64,000 nt of DNA. Origin: Gonocerus acuteangulatus (Eukaryota; Arthropoda; Insecta; Hemiptera; Coreidae). Positions 33,843-45,929 of the stretch are shown here, piece after piece (the first letter of the stretch is position 1; every line of letters starts with the position of its first letter). Where the stretch lies: positions 105,143,376-105,207,375 of the forward strand of contig OX328125.1 of the NCBI GenBank assembly GCA_946811695.1, given 5' to 3'. Below the pieces are notes generated by a model that saw only the letters and a list, made by a program, of their open reading frames with translations, searched no databases and was not told the DNA's origin. The position numbers and the translations under genes are program-made.

Positions 33843-34135
33843 TTCACAAAATAGTGTCAAGAACTTCATTTCCTCCCTATATGTTTCGCACATGTTTGGT
33901 GCATCTTCAGGAGAACATGTTGCAAATATAAAAACTTGCAGCCTCAACTTGAGGGTGAGACTCTTCCACTAGCAGGGTCAAGTCCAGACTGTTCTCCCAC
34001 TAGTCTTGACATGGCCCTTCTAGGTTCTCTTCCTCAAGTTGAGGCTGTAAGTTTTTGTATTTGGAACATGTTCCCCTGAAGAGGTACCAAAAGGGCATGA
34101 AACATGAAGGGAGGAAATAAAGTTACTGACACTAT
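33843..34135. repeat. Inverted repeat with 120-bp arms and short loop
   Basis: Arms 33843-33962 and 34025-34135 pair (CAAGTTGAGGCTGYAAGTTT, GAACATGTTC, GAGGAAATAAAG-type tail). Each arm carries CCTGAAGA, a stem, GAAACAT. The spacer is about 60 bp. A transcript would fold into a long hairpin. Confidence 0.65.
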
Positions 34136-34689
34136 TTAGTGAAGATTTATTATTTGACCTTCCGAATATAATGAATTTTCAAAAAATTTATAATTTTATT
34201 TTAATTATTATCCCTTCAATCAAAAATCACAAGAAAAATGTCTGATCTATTTTTATCTCTAACCACACTCATCACCATTGTGTGTAAGCTCACTATTTCA
34301 TGATGTTATAAATTTAATTTTGGTGCATCCTAATACTAATTTCAGCTCATTATTTACCATTGTTCTAAGTTCCTGTTAATAATTCCATTTATTTATGATA
34401 TTTTATTATTATTATTTTTTTACTGTCCCTCATCTGATTTGTAAATAAGAAGAATCAAATGGTAAGTTGAGGAGGGAATTAAGAACATAAAAATGACATT
34501 TTCAGAAAGAATGTATAAATCTATTTAGGAGATCCATTTTGTATTTTCAGATTCTCAATTGCTCCCTAGGTCTCAGATAAGATAAGGGCAATGTCCTTGA
34601 AAGTAAGCTGCAATAAAAATATAGTTATTTTGATTTTCAATTAATGCACAATTTAAAGAAACTTCGGCTGCTTTAGTCCTCAATCATTT
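34136..34689. other. Spacer, nothing recognised
   Basis: AT-rich; no domain, splice pattern or named repeat seen. Confidence 0.35.
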
Positions 34690-34862
34690 TTTTTTTCTTA
34701 CGGCTCACAAACTTCTAGACCATTAGCGCCGACATCCATGGCACAGCAGGGAATTTTCTCAACAGGCCCTGCAATTTTAAAAGTCCTTGCTGCGAGGGAT
34801 TTGAACACACATCTTCCGCATGAGAATTGAAGATATTAGCCACTAGACCATGAGGAGACCCT
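34690..34862 (-). mobile_element. SINE family 2 copy, diverged
   Basis: Reverse complement reads GGGTCTCCTCATGGTCTAGTG at the head and GGAATTTT-, GTCGGCGCTAATGGTC-like words at the tail. The B box is decayed (GTTCAAATCCCT). Confidence 0.7.
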
Positions 34863-35775
34863 CTTCAATCCTTGTGATCACTATCTATTGTGACATCTTT
34901 CCTTGTTCCATCCTCAAAGTCGGTACTACTCGCACAAAGCATGAGCTAACCATGATAGCACTCTCCGCTAGCTCGTTGGGTGTTATGATAGTCCATCTTT
35001 TGGTTAACGCCTCACATTCAAAGTGAACAGAACACAGTGTCCCATAAGTGCAGAAGAGGGGTTCTCTCCCACAGCCTAAGTGATCTACTAAGTCCTTTGC
35101 CAAAATGGTCCATGGTTGGTAATGTAAACCTAGCTATCATGGGCGGCTAATGAATCACCTTGGCTGTTGATGCACCATGAAAAAATCGATGAAATTCTTG
35201 ATCATCAGCTGCACAATGGGTTAACAAATTATATATAGATAAAATTAAAAGGAATCTCATGAAATATATCACTACAGGAGAGAGAAGCTGTCACACCTAG
35301 CAAAAAAAAAAAGTTCATGTTTTATAGACAGGACATAAGGCGTTTAGGAGGTTCATCTGTTATGTATGTGATATGAGAACTTAGGGGAAAATTCACCTAA
35401 TAACATAAACACCTCACTTCAATATTTCTATTTAAAAAATTAAATCTATTTAAAAAGAATACCAAGATTTTCTGGAATCGCTGTAAATGCTTTTCAGGCC
35501 TTGAGCTATAAAGACATATTTAATTGAGAAGAAAACATATATAATTGAGTGTTATATTTTTTTTAACCGGAAGTCTCTAACCCAATCCTGCATATAATAA
35601 CATTATGCGGCAATTCTAGGTTAATTATTGCGGGATTGGCAAGAAAAAAACAATTATTTTTGAAAGGAGTGACATTCCAAATATTGTAATGAAACCCTTT
35701 TCTTGGCAGTATGACACACCAGGGAGATGTGACCACTTTATTTTACTCTATGGAGACATCAATATAAATTTTAAA
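34863..35775. other. Spacer with a SINE-2-like tail
   Basis: GGCGGCTAATGAATCACCTT and GATGCACCATG with poly-A near 35138-35175 resemble a SINE-2 tail. The frame at 34885-35103 (minus) has no recognised domain. The remainder is unassigned. Confidence 0.35.
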
Positions 35776-36000
35776 AAATAACATTTTATTTATTTAAATT
35801 TTAACGTCCATTATTATTAACTACGAATTTTGGGATGGGTTATCTATAGGTTACCACCCTTTTCTAGCCAAGATAGGGCTGATGCCTTTTCTTTTTTTTT
35901 TAAAGGAAAGCCACCACCCCATAGTGGGAATCGAACCCACGACCTTTGGCACGGAGTGTTAAATGCCCACGCCTTAACCCTCGCGGCTACCGGGCCTCCT
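35776..36000 (-). mobile_element. SINE family 1 copy
   Basis: Inverted full-length copy: tail TTATTTATTTAAATTTTAAC at the left, B box complement GGAATCGAACCC, and head GGAGGCCCGGTAGCCGCGAG at the right. AATAACATTTTA occurs near both ends (35778 and about 36019), so the exact target duplication is uncertain. Confidence 0.82.
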
Positions 36001-36181
36001 ATGGATTTTATAATGGATAATAACATTTTATACATATAAAATATATACAGGCACATTTCTCTATATGGGTTCAGCAATGTTTGGGTTACATAGTTCAGCC
36101 CCCCCCCCCATTGAAAGATATTTAATAAATGCGGTGTTTCGCGAAAATCCGAGTTTGGGCACCAACGCCAGAGTAAAAAAA

Positions 36182-37398
36182 GTCCGTCACGCAGGAGCTG
36201 CATAACTAAGCACTTTCCTCAGAATTTGGGTAGTGTAGACTGCTTTCCAGAACAATTTGCTTAAAATATCCTACATAAATAAAATAAAAACGTGAATAGT
36301 TCTCATTTTGTAATGAGTAACTGATCAATTATTAATTTGCATCCAGAGTTATGTTTACACATGGTACCTACTACACTACGTAATAAATACAAAAATCCTC
36401 ATATTATCGTATTTTGATCTAACGCAGGAACAGGATACAGTCACTCTAGTGGTAGAAAGCGCTCCTTGCGGCGGCTTTGTGAACCTACGTCTGCCGGCTT
36501 TTCTATTCAAATATATTACAAATTAAACCCCCGCTTTCCGATTGACCGATTCAGCTCATTTTTACAACACTTCTTTCTCATGAGTTACCCACGACGTATA
36601 CAGCGTTTCGTTACAATACAGCAGAAATTACGACCGGTATGAGTATATTAGGAATTTGGGTCCGGAGTAAACCCCCCCTTCTAATGAACCGATTTAGTTT
36701 CTTTTTACAACACATATTTACCTGTAGATTACCACTACGAATACCGAGTTTCGTCGAAATATACCAAAAATCACGGCTGGTAGTGGCGAATTGGTATTGT
36801 GGGTCCGGAGTAAACCCCCCCTCCTAATGAACCGATTTCGTTTATTTTTACAACACATATTTACCTGTGGATTAGCACTACGAATACCGAGTTTCGTCGA
36901 AATATACCAAAAATCACGGCTGGTAGTGGCGAATTGGTATTGTGGGTCCGGAGTAAACCCCCCCTTCTAATGAACCGATTTAGTTCATTTTTATATCTCA
37001 CTTTTCTCTCTATATTAACACTACGAATACCAAGTTTCGTTGAAATATAACAAATATTACGGCTGACATAGTCAAATAAGTGTTTTGGGTTCGGGGTAAA
37101 CCCCCCCTTCCGGTGGACCGACTTTGGTGGTTAACGAACTCGTTCAATCGTTTGCTAATTGAATGCTATATACCAAGTTTCGTGACGAAAAAACAAAAAC
37201 TCTGGCCGCTATCGTGTTAACAGACACATATATATATATGCATATACATATATATATATATAGATATATATAAATTTTAACGGGGGTCATTTTCGGTGTC
37301 TACTAGGTAGGATCAATAAAGATTTGAAGAAATTTTTCAAAAATTCCGTCATGAGTCCAACCTCAATAGCTACTTTCCTTCGGAGGAAAGTGCTAAAA
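36182..37398 (+). mobile_element. Helentron/Helitron2-like element, family 1 (copy B)
   Basis: Starts GTCCGTCACGCAGGAGCTGC, with AGCACTTTCCTC at 36209-36220, and ends in the hairpin ACTTTCCTTCGGAGGAAAGT (37372-37391) followed by GCTAAAA. TCCGGAGTAAAC recurs at 36661, 36804 and 36947, giving 143-bp internal tandem units. A TA microsatellite is at 37229-37267. It is closely similar to copy A but in the opposite orientation, so the two bracket the RanBPM region. Confidence 0.8.
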
Positions 37399-37812
37399 GG
37401 TACAATAAGAATATAAAATAAAAATAGGTAGGAGAAGTTTATTATAAAATTATTGGAAGTATGCAAACGATTTATGTACAAATCTAGTAACATATGTTTG
37501 TTCACCTAAAACATCCCATATCCTATTAAAAAATTCAAACAAAATAAAGCAACCAGTGGATGGATCAGGATATTAAAACTGTAAGTTTAAAGTATAGTTT
37601 TCAATATATCACAATTTATGTGGATTTATGATAAGCAATAAAAATTATTGTTATTTTTTAATTCTTAATTAAGAAAATTTATAAGAATAACCGGTAAGAT
37701 TATTATACAAAAGGCCTTGACCTTGAAAATGATTTGCCTTTTCTTTTAGTGAGACTCTTATCAAAAGTGACGAGGCAGTTCGTTTGTAAGCGTCGAAAGA
37801 GAAAGATCTATA
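37399..37812. promoter_or_regulatory. Sod1 upstream region
   Basis: Lies between the Helentron 3' end and the Sod1 ATG, so the promoter and 5' UTR must lie here unless a 5' non-coding exon is further upstream. No clear TATA box or named motif is seen. The reverse frame at 37669-38034 is antisense shadow. Confidence 0.35.
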
Positions 37813-40800
37813 ATGCCGATCCGTGCTGTTGCTGTTCTGATTGGAGAAGTTGTAAGCGGTACGGTATTTTTTGAGCAAGATGTGAGTATACAACATTCTT
37901 TTAAAAGTATAGAAATTGGTAGAATTTGAGGAAATATTTAAAAGTTTGTTCGTTTTTAGGGACCAACGACTGAGGTAAAGGTTACCGGCGAAGTGAAAGG
38001 GCTTTCTCAGGGCCTTCATGGATTTCATATCCACGAATTTGGAGACAGCACTAACGGTAATATATTTATTTTAAATCTATTTTAGATTTGTTTCAAAATC
38101 CTGTGAGATTGATAGTGTTTTGTTTTATTGTGATTTGAATGCTGTTACTGAAGTATATACAGTTTTATTACAGTTATCTCTCATTTAAAATCCATTATCA
38201 TTAGCACTTGAATATAGATCTATTATAAATAGATATTAAAGATAGATTTATCAGAAATGCCTAATTATGAAAACATATGAGCTAATATGATTGAAGGTCA
38301 ACTACTTTTAATCTTTATCCTTAATTGTTTACAAGCCCTAGCAAATGGTTTTATTTTCGCTTTTTAAACTCTAATTACCTTGTAATTGTTCCATTTATAA
38401 TTTCGACCAAAACTCATTTTAACGAAGATTATTTAAAAGGTCTCTGAATGTTTAGATATTTTGTGCTCATCGGACCTGCCATAATATTGAATTGTGGATA
38501 TAGTTTACATTTAGTGGCTTCAGTTATCTTTTTTGAAACCGTTTCTAAAACCATGTTTAATTAGAAGAAATTTATGTAGGTTATTTGGGTCAGAATTTGA
38601 GTTTCTTCACTTTTATTATTAACAAGTTAGGGGTCTTTTGTACATTCATTTAAGTTTCTTTTGTGTTATTAAAATTCTTGGAGTTTACATAATTTATGCA
38701 ATTCCTATCAGTGGGGTTCTTAAAAGGTTTTAGGAAGATTTAAAATTTGTCTGAGGTTTAGTTATTTTCAGGTGCATGTTTTACCTGCCATTATTTTAAA
38801 TTATGGATGGCGTTTTCATTTTAGTTGTATCAATAATCTTCTTTCTTGAGCCTTTTTGTAAAACCGCACTTAACTTGAGACAATTATTAAATTTAAATTA
38901 TCAGAATTTCACGGTTTCTTCACAATCATTGCTAACAAATTAATCTTAGCCTTTTTAGCACTTTCCTCCGAAGGAAAGTAGCTATTGAGATTGCACTCAT
39001 GACGGAATTTTTGAAAAATTTTGAATCTTTATCGTTCCTACCTATTATATACCGAATTTGATGGTTCATTTAGTTTAATTTGTAAATTTGTAAGTATAAA
39101 ATTATGTATGTAATATTGACGTTTTAAGATTACCTACAACTCATGGTATTTATGGGCCGGGCTCTTCATAACATGACTTTGTGCCATTGTTTGTTAATTT
39201 ATTTTTCTCATTGCTTGCTTTTATCTAATTTATGCCTCCCATTTGAAGACAATGATCAAGGATTTGTATGGGATTTTCATTAATTAATTAGTCATATTCT
39301 TAAAACAATAATTATGCTTTATGGCTAGAAATTCTACTCTTAATCGGAGATAAAATCTAGCACCTGGATGCTCATTTGATGATATTACTTTTGTGTTAGG
39401 TCCTAATACGTTTTTCATTTTTGATCCATATATTTCGCTCATTTTGTAAAATATGTTTTTGTTTATCCCTCACTATGTTTTGTCTTAAAACTCATAATAA
39501 TTCATATGAGGCGTCTAGAATCAAAACAAGACACATCATTGAAACCAATTTGTTCAGAACAAGGCTTATTTTTAATTTTATACATGTTTATAATTTTTTA
39601 AAAAGTTGTAAGTATCACAGAAGAATGTTTTTGAAGAATTTGAGAAGTTTATCTGTTATGTTATCTATTTTGACGGATTTTTTTATTTTTGCAGTATCTT
39701 ACTTGGTTTTAAAATTCACTGATGTACGCCTTATTTTGAAGCCACCTTTCCACTTCAGCATTAAAAAACAGGATGATCTATTGTATTTTTGAAAATCTTT
39801 TCAGTATATAGAGGACATTTTGAACTTGTAAAATCATCTTATCTCAAAATCATAGAAATAGTGATTTGTCTTGTTTTGATTCTAGACGCCTCATATTAGT
39901 ATTTTTTATGAATATAAAGGGTGGCCAAGAATTTGTTAACATTTAAAAAATATTTTGTAAAAAAAAAACACTTGTCATATGATAAAAATTGTTTATTTAA
40001 AAAGAGCTAATTTGTTGGAATTTATTTAAATTACATCATCTAAATGACCACCATTTCGATTTACGCACTATTCTAAGTGACTACTGTAATTTTCGAATAT
40101 TTTTCGGCAAAGAGACTGCAAGATTGCCGACATCTCATTCTTTTTTTCTTTAGTTGATTATTTTTTTCTTTTAGTTGACCTTACTTATTTGGATGTACCT
40201 AACTTTTCGAAGATTTTTCGACTAAAAGAAAAAAATAATTAACTACTTAATTAGATGTCGGCGATCTCGCAGTCTGTTTGCAGACAAATATTCGAATATT
40301 ACAGTAGTCACTTAGAAGAGTGCAGAAGTCGAAACGGTGGTCATTTAGATGATGTAATTAAAAAAAATAAATTCCAACTAACTAGCTTTCTAGCGTGGCC
40401 ATTCTAAAGGTAGGTTCATCTTTTTTCCAGTTGCCTTTATCTAGTTTTCAGGCTCCTAACGATGTAAAATATGTGGAGCTCACACAAGAAAATTATTTTT
40501 TGTTATGCAAATATTTTTCTATGTACCAATCATTGTCTGTGGTTTGGTTGTACCCATTTGTTTCCTTCTTGGTTATTACAAACTTCCCAACTGACTCATG
40601 AGGAAATGGCTGGAAATTTCCTTGTCACTCAGTCGTGTGCTTTCTAACAAGGAAACCTCAAGCAGCCCTGACTATATTAAAAATCCCGATTTAAGGACTT
40701 ACATCCTTGATAATATTTCCTGTTAGGATAAATTGGGAAACAATTATGAGGTTTACAGGATCTGCTTCATCATAGTGTGTATTTCCATATAATGTTTGGT

Positions 40801-41973
40801 TTATTCCTGGTTTGGTTTGGCAAGCTTTTAATTATTATTTCACAATCAATTGAATGAAACCTGAAATTATAACCACTGCTTCCTCTGAATATTTGTATAA
40901 AAATTTGCGAACAAAGCTTTATTGTACAAAATTTATCAAGCTTTTGAATGTTGCCAAGGGGTGAGGTTAGCTCAGTGGTAGAGCACTCGACTAGTTGTGA
41001 TCTGGAGGACCCAGGTTCAAAACACGAGCGCTCACGAAAGATTTTATCTTTTAGTGTCGTCGTTTGAGGGTTCACTCAGCCTTTAATTAATTAATAATGG
41101 CTACCTGCAAAGGGAAAAATCAGGCGGCCAGAGCATAGTACTGACCACACTATATCCCTAGTGTGCCGTATGGTCAAGAATCAGATACCTCTACAGTATC
41201 TCCCCCTCTTGTGGCCTGTTACTGGTCTGATTTTTTTTTTTTTTTTTTTTTTAATGTTGACTCCTACAAAAAAAAAAATCAGTCCCGTAACAGGCCACGA
41301 GGGCCCTGAGGGGCAGATACTATAGAGGTATCTGATTCATGACCATACGGCACACTAGGGAGATAGTGTGGTCAGTACTATGCTCCGGCCGCCTGATTTT
41401 CCCCTTGGCTGCTTCGACTGCTAGAGTCATTAGCACCGACCAAGGTACCCATTATTAAATTAATTAAAGGCTGGGGTGGCCTAGGGGCGGTCAGGGAGGC
41501 CGAATTCAACCGGTGAACGAAGACACTAGAAGAAAAAATCTTTAGTGGTTGCTCGGGATTTGAACTCAGGCCTCCAGCTTATTAGTCCAGTGCTCTACCA
41601 CTGAGCTAACCTCGCCCCCAATGTTGACTCCTACATACCACAATTTCTCAACTGATTTCAATAAATTCAACCAAATTTACAAAAAGTCCAAAACTATTAG
41701 TCTGTTAAGACATTGACTGCCAACTATTAGACAACTCTTAGTTCAAGTTATTGTTTAGAATGTCGACTTTCATTAATTGTGACTCCGGACTATGAACTTG
41801 CAATTGTTCTGTTATTACCGTGGACACAGATTCTTGTTCTTGGCTCAGACCACCAACTCATTCAACATCGGAAACCAGAAAAATACTGTCAGTCAACGTA
41901 TATATATATATATATATATATATATTTTATACATCCCCTTTTCCAAATTTCACCAAACTTTTTATATCTTAGT

Positions 41974-42011
<38 letters not shown>

Positions 42012-44162
42012 CAAGCATTCTTGATAACAATGATATTTATTATTTTTTAAGTTGTTTCATTTGATTTCCCATGTCTCAATTCATATAAAAAGGCACCAGG
42101 AAGCCTATTAACGCAAAACTGCAATGGGCTGTGATTTGTTTCGCACAAATATTGCTCAAAACAGATCCTTGCGGTGGGCAGATTCTCCTGGTTGAACTTG
42201 ACCTTCCTTTTTAGAAAAATTCTTTGTGTGTTTTTGATTTAATACAAAAAAAAATGTTATGGCACATTGACATCTCGGCCATTAGCACCGACATCCTGGT
42301 GCAGCGAGGAATTTTTTCAACGAGCCGTGAGATGAGAAAATTCCTGCTGCTGGTGGGACTCGAACTTACCATCTCCCGCATGGGAATCTAATGCGTTAGC
42401 CACTAGACCACGAGGAGACCCATTTAATCAAAATCTGATTAATTTTGCACATGGTATAGTTTAATCTGGCAAATATATATATACATACATTAAAAATTTG
42501 AACAACCAGTTTTTTCATGGCCTGTGGGTTATCAAGTGTCAAGATTCATGCTATGTTCATTAATTCTAAAAAGTGAATTTATTATTAATAGTTCTGTACT
42601 AACATGATGGTTATGTTCTCAGGTTGTACCAGTGCTGGACCTCACTTCAATCCAGAAAATAAAGAACACGGAGGGCCAACAGATGCAGATAGGCATGTTG
42701 GAGATTTAGGCAATATTTGCGCTGAAGGCAATGGAGTAGCGAAGGTTGCTATCTCTGATAAAATGATTTCTCTTTGTGGACCACTCAGCATTATTGGCAG
42801 GACTATTGTTGTAAGTAAAAAAAATTTGGCTCAAGGAACTAACTTATGTTAGCTCGTTTATTGTCATTTTTAAATTTTGGAATAGAAAAAAGTTAATATA
42901 TCACGAACAATTTTAACACCTACTGCAATGGCTTATGGTGTTTTGCGCCACATTTCATAGGAAGTAGTATCAGCCTCAATGCATAAATTACTCAGTGCAC
43001 CTCCTCATTCATCAGGAGAACTATTACAAACATGTTTCTCCTTTATAAGCCATATTTTATTGAATTATTCATTTTGCTGTTAAATTAAATTAAAAACAAA
43101 AATACTACTTACAAAAACTGAGAAAAGCACAAAAAACGTTCACAGGAACGAAACCAACACCTACGACTTTTAAGAACCGATTTCTCCGATTGAGATCTCT
43201 CTATCAAAAACTGTGAAAGAATCTTTTTTGTAGGAAATTTGGTAAGCTTTCGAATGGTTACTCTCCACTAACCACGAGCACACAACTGTTTTCGAGATAT
43301 TTAAGAAAATATGCTCATGTCTCATAAATTTGGAGGCCCGGTAGTCGTAAGTGTTAAGGCGTGAGCACTTAACACTCCGTGCCAAAGGTCGTTGGTTCGA
43401 GTCCCACTAGGGGTGGTGGCTTTTCATCAGCCCTAACCTGGCTAGAAAAGGGTGGTAACCTATAGATTACCCGTCCCAAAATTCGTAGTTAATAATCATG
43501 GACGTTAAAATTTAAATAAATAAATAAATTTCCTGTTTACAATACAGTAGACTCTCCCTTATCCTCCGTTCTCCTATCCGTCGCTCTCTCTAATCAGTCC
43601 AAGATTCACTTCCAAGGGATAGTCGTCGACTGTCAGCTCTTACTATCACCTCTTACAATACTTTTTAAAAAAAATTAACACAAATCTACAAGGCCAATCA
43701 TCACCAGCCACAATTTAGGTTTTTGTATGTATTCAAAAAATGTATGAACTTGGGGACCATTAAAAAAAATCCTAAGTCATATCTTAGATAACATTGTAAA
43801 GACTTATGTTGCGTAAATGTTAACAAAATCACTTAAATGGATCTTGAGGTGTACACCAATTTGAAAAAAATAGTTACGAGAATGAAATAGTTAAATGTTT
43901 AACATATTCTTAACAGTATAAACAATTTACTGAGACAAAAAAGAATCTATATTTGATTTCAACATTTAATTTTTTCCTGTTTCCATATAGAAAACAATAT
44001 TGTTAGGAAAAATTTAATGCATAATGAAATTATGTTTTATTCTTACAGGTCCATGCTGATCCCGATGATTTGGGCAAAGGAGGACATGAACTGAGCAAGA
44101 CTACGGGGAATGCTGGTGCAAGAATAGCTTGTGGTGTTATCGGCATCACCAAATCATCTTAA
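37813..44162 (+). CDS. Sod1: Cu/Zn superoxide dismutase
   Basis: Four exons: 37813-37881, 37960-38056, 42623-42810 and 44049-44162 (TAA), phases 0, 1, 0, total 155 aa. Donors are GTGAGT, GTAATA and GTAAGT; acceptors TTTTTAG, TTCTCAG and CTTACAG. The enzyme converts superoxide to oxygen and hydrogen peroxide, and it is cytosolic since no signal peptide is seen. Copper ligands are visible in [16 protein letters not shown] and [13 protein letters not shown]; zinc ligands in the PHFNP, EHGGP and RHVGDLGN segments. Both disulphide cysteines are present (GCTSAG and IACGVIG), as is the electrostatic-loop arginine (AGARIACG). The 4.6-kb intron 2 holds a SINE-3 inverted pair, a mariner-type foldback and a Helentron end. 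AATAAA at 44279 follows the stop by about 120 nt. Confidence 0.97.
38952..39062 (-). repeat. Solo 3' end of Helentron-like family 1
   Basis: Hairpin TTTTAGCACTTTCCTCCGAA followed by GGAAAGTAGCTATTGAG and about 80 bp of family-1 sequence, then it stops. This is the minus-oriented 3' terminus without a 5' end, in Sod1 intron 2. Confidence 0.75.
39920..40412. mobile_element. Foldback pair of mariner-type 3' ends
   Basis: Arms 40005-40165 and 40222-40386 are inverted copies (CATCTAAATGACCACC and GGTGGTCATTTAGATG). On the plus strand the right arm reads [16 protein letters not shown] residues, resembling the C-terminal GGH-E/D motif of IS630/Tc1-mariner transposases. The outer words GGGTGGCCAAGAA and GCGTGGCCATTC are also inverted. 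It suggests two transposon 3' halves joined head to head in Sod1 intron 2. The transposase link is inference from about ten residues. Confidence 0.5.
40958..41250 (+). mobile_element. tRNA-derived SINE, family 3 (plus copy)
   Basis: The head GGGGTGAGGTTAGCTCAGTG contains a consensus pol III A box (TAGCTCAGTGG), with a B-box-like GGTTCAAAAC 45 bp on. The body has ATCAGGCGGCC, GTGCCGTATGGTC, CTGTTACTGG, and ends in a T-rich run. It is the left arm of an inverted SINE pair. Confidence 0.85.
41265..41618 (-). mobile_element. SINE family 3 (minus copy), facing the first
   Basis: Reverse complement gives GGGGCGAGGTTAGCTCAGTG at the head, B-box-like GAGTTCAAATCCCG, and the same body. The two SINEs are tail to tail, separated only by about 15 bp around ATGTTGACTCCTAC. 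The same phrase ATGTTGACTCCTACA recurs at 41620-41635, a probable 15-bp target duplication. Confidence 0.87.
41896..41930. repeat. TA microsatellite in Sod1 intron 2
   Basis: About 28 bp of TA repeats after GTCAACG; a long poly-T tract follows at 41980-42012. Confidence 0.85.
42255..42422 (-). mobile_element. SINE family 2 copy in Sod1 intron 2
   Basis: Inverted copy. The reverse complement head is GGGTCTCCTCGTGGTCTAGTG, B box GTTCGAGTCCC, tail GTCGGTGCTAATGGCCGAGA. It ends 200 bp before Sod1 exon 3. Confidence 0.82.
43332..43528 (+). mobile_element. SINE family 1 copy in Sod1 intron 3
   Basis: GGAGGCCCGGTAGTCGTAAG to AATTTAAATAAATAAATAAA with B box GGTTCGAGTCCC, flanked by ATAAATTT on both sides. 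The usual CTTTCGAAAAAAGAAAAGG segment is deleted. Confidence 0.83.
43547..43660 (+). repeat. Lone left end of the Tigger-like family
   Basis: CAGTAGACTCTCCCTTATCC matches the TIR of the element at 18658. No right end is found in Sod1 intron 3, so it is truncated or very diverged. Confidence 0.6.
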
Positions 44163-44278
44163 ATTTATTATTAATCCTTAAAGGAGTATTCTAAATGTTA
44201 TGTACCTTTAAAAGGAAAGCTAATCACTTTTATTTACTATTCTTTTCTTAGTTGCTTTTTTGTTAAGTATTACATTAT

Positions 44279-44284
44279 AATAAA
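44279..44284 (+). terminator. Sod1 poly-A signal
   Basis: AATAAA 117 nt after the stop, followed within 25 nt by the T-rich GTGTTTATTTTTTTA. Confidence 0.65.
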
Positions 44285-45607
44285 CTTCCAACATTTAAGT
44301 GTTTATTTTTTTATTTGGAATTATTGAATTGTTAAAGCATTTTGTAGCATCATATTAAGAGAAGTGAACAATTAGTGTATTTTAAGAAACCAATAGTTTC
44401 TTATATAAAATCTTAGGCTGTAATACAAAATATGAAATATATATGCAAATGAATTTATTATTTAGAGAAAACTTATTATCCTTATTCCTTCCATTCAGTG
44501 TATAAAACTCATTGGAGACTACTAGGTTAAAGGCTCTCTCAAACCAGTGGGACATATTTACATGACGGGCTATGGGATTGTTCAAACAGGCACGGGATCG
44601 CCCGCTGTCTGCAGCGGTCTAGTGTAAGTTCCCATCGTACACGGAATTTTACGTTTGCTGTATCCAGTACATCACAAACCTTATAGCTGCAAAGCCCATC
44701 ACTTTCGTCAAGTAGTATCCGCTTCTGTATGACTCAATTAAGTAACAAATTTCATCACAACAATCAGATGTCATTCTAAAGTAAATGTAAAATCTTCCGA
44801 TATCTCTACAGAGTCCGGACATAAAGATGAGATATGCCTTGTAAGTTAATGGTTTTTTATTACTTTCTTGAATCCGTCTCGTTTCCTGGAAATGTATATT
44901 TTATATGAAACATGGTTTAGCCTTGTAATTAAGTCTTTAACTCCTTATTATTTAAATAACATACTTAGCTCGATGGTCCTGTTCAGCTAGAACTTTATTT
45001 CTTCTATAAATATTGTATGAGTACGTTTAGAGTGATTTAGTATTTTTTTAGCTTGTCAGTATTTATTATGTAAATTTGTGAACCAGTGAGTGTGAGTTAT
45101 CATGGGTAAGGTTATGTCCGGTATATGTTATAAGGTTCTAACACAATTTGTACATAGCATCATTAGTTTTAGTGTTTAATTTGATTTCAAATTACATAAT
45201 ACAATAATAAAAATATAAAAACATTTCAGAATATCAGTAAATTGTTAAAATGTTTCAACATTTATTAAAAATGAAACAATGGTACTAATGAACTGAAAAA
45301 GCAAAGCACCTACCAAAAAAATAAAAAATACTTCTATAAAACACAATTTGATCTGGAATAAATCCCATTGCCGCTGCAGTGTGGAGTAACCCATGGTAGC
45401 CTGTTTTGCACCTGAAGCGGGATTCGTTCTACTTTTCCCGCACCTGCGCCAATTTTGGAGAACCTTACGTCGTAATCTATAATTTAATGTCTTCATTTAC
45501 CAAAAATAATCTAGAGTACTAAATGTTAAAGTTGAATGTGTTAATAATGCAGCTAGTTATGAAACAAATGCTTCAGTAGGCTAGGCCCCTTTAATATTAT
45601 TGAAAAA
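44285..45607. other. Spacer downstream of Sod1
   Basis: AT-rich; no named repeat. The minus frame at 45245-45496 and others have no recognised domain. Confidence 0.35.
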
Positions 45608-45907
45608 AAAAATCAGTCCCATGACAGGCCACGAGGTCCCTGGAGGGGCAGATATTATAGAAATGTCTGATTCATGATCATTCGGCACCATAGGGAGATA
45701 GTGCGGTCAGTTCTATGCTCCAACCGCCTGATTTTTCCCTTTGCAAGTACCCATTAATAAATTAATTGAAGGTTGGGTTGGCCTAGGGACGGTCAGGGAG
45801 GCCGAATCCAGCCCATGAACGAAGACACTAGAAGATAAAAATCTTTAGTGCTCGCTTGGGGTTTGAACTCAGGTCCAATGCTCTACCACTAGGCTAACCT
45901 CACCCTG
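45608..45907 (-). mobile_element. SINE family 3 copy
   Basis: Inverted third copy (ATCAGTCCCATGACAGGCCA at the left; CTCTACCACTAGGCTAACCT, the A-box complement, at the right). The segment between A and B boxes is partly deleted. Confidence 0.82.
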
Positions 45908-45929
45908 ATTATTTTTAAAAGCCTACAAT

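Noticed and set aside
37669..38034. 121-codon minus-strand gene
   Set aside because: Antisense shadow of Sod1 exons 1 and 2.
39421..39792. 123-codon plus-strand gene in Sod1 intron 2
   Set aside because: AT-driven composition (Phe, Leu, Ile) with no recognised domain.
40958..41030. True tRNA gene with perfect A box
   Set aside because: The same head occurs in three dispersed copies attached to a common body and tail, so it is a SINE.
42604..42852. Stand-alone 82-codon gene
   Set aside because: This is Sod1 exon 3 read through its splice sites.
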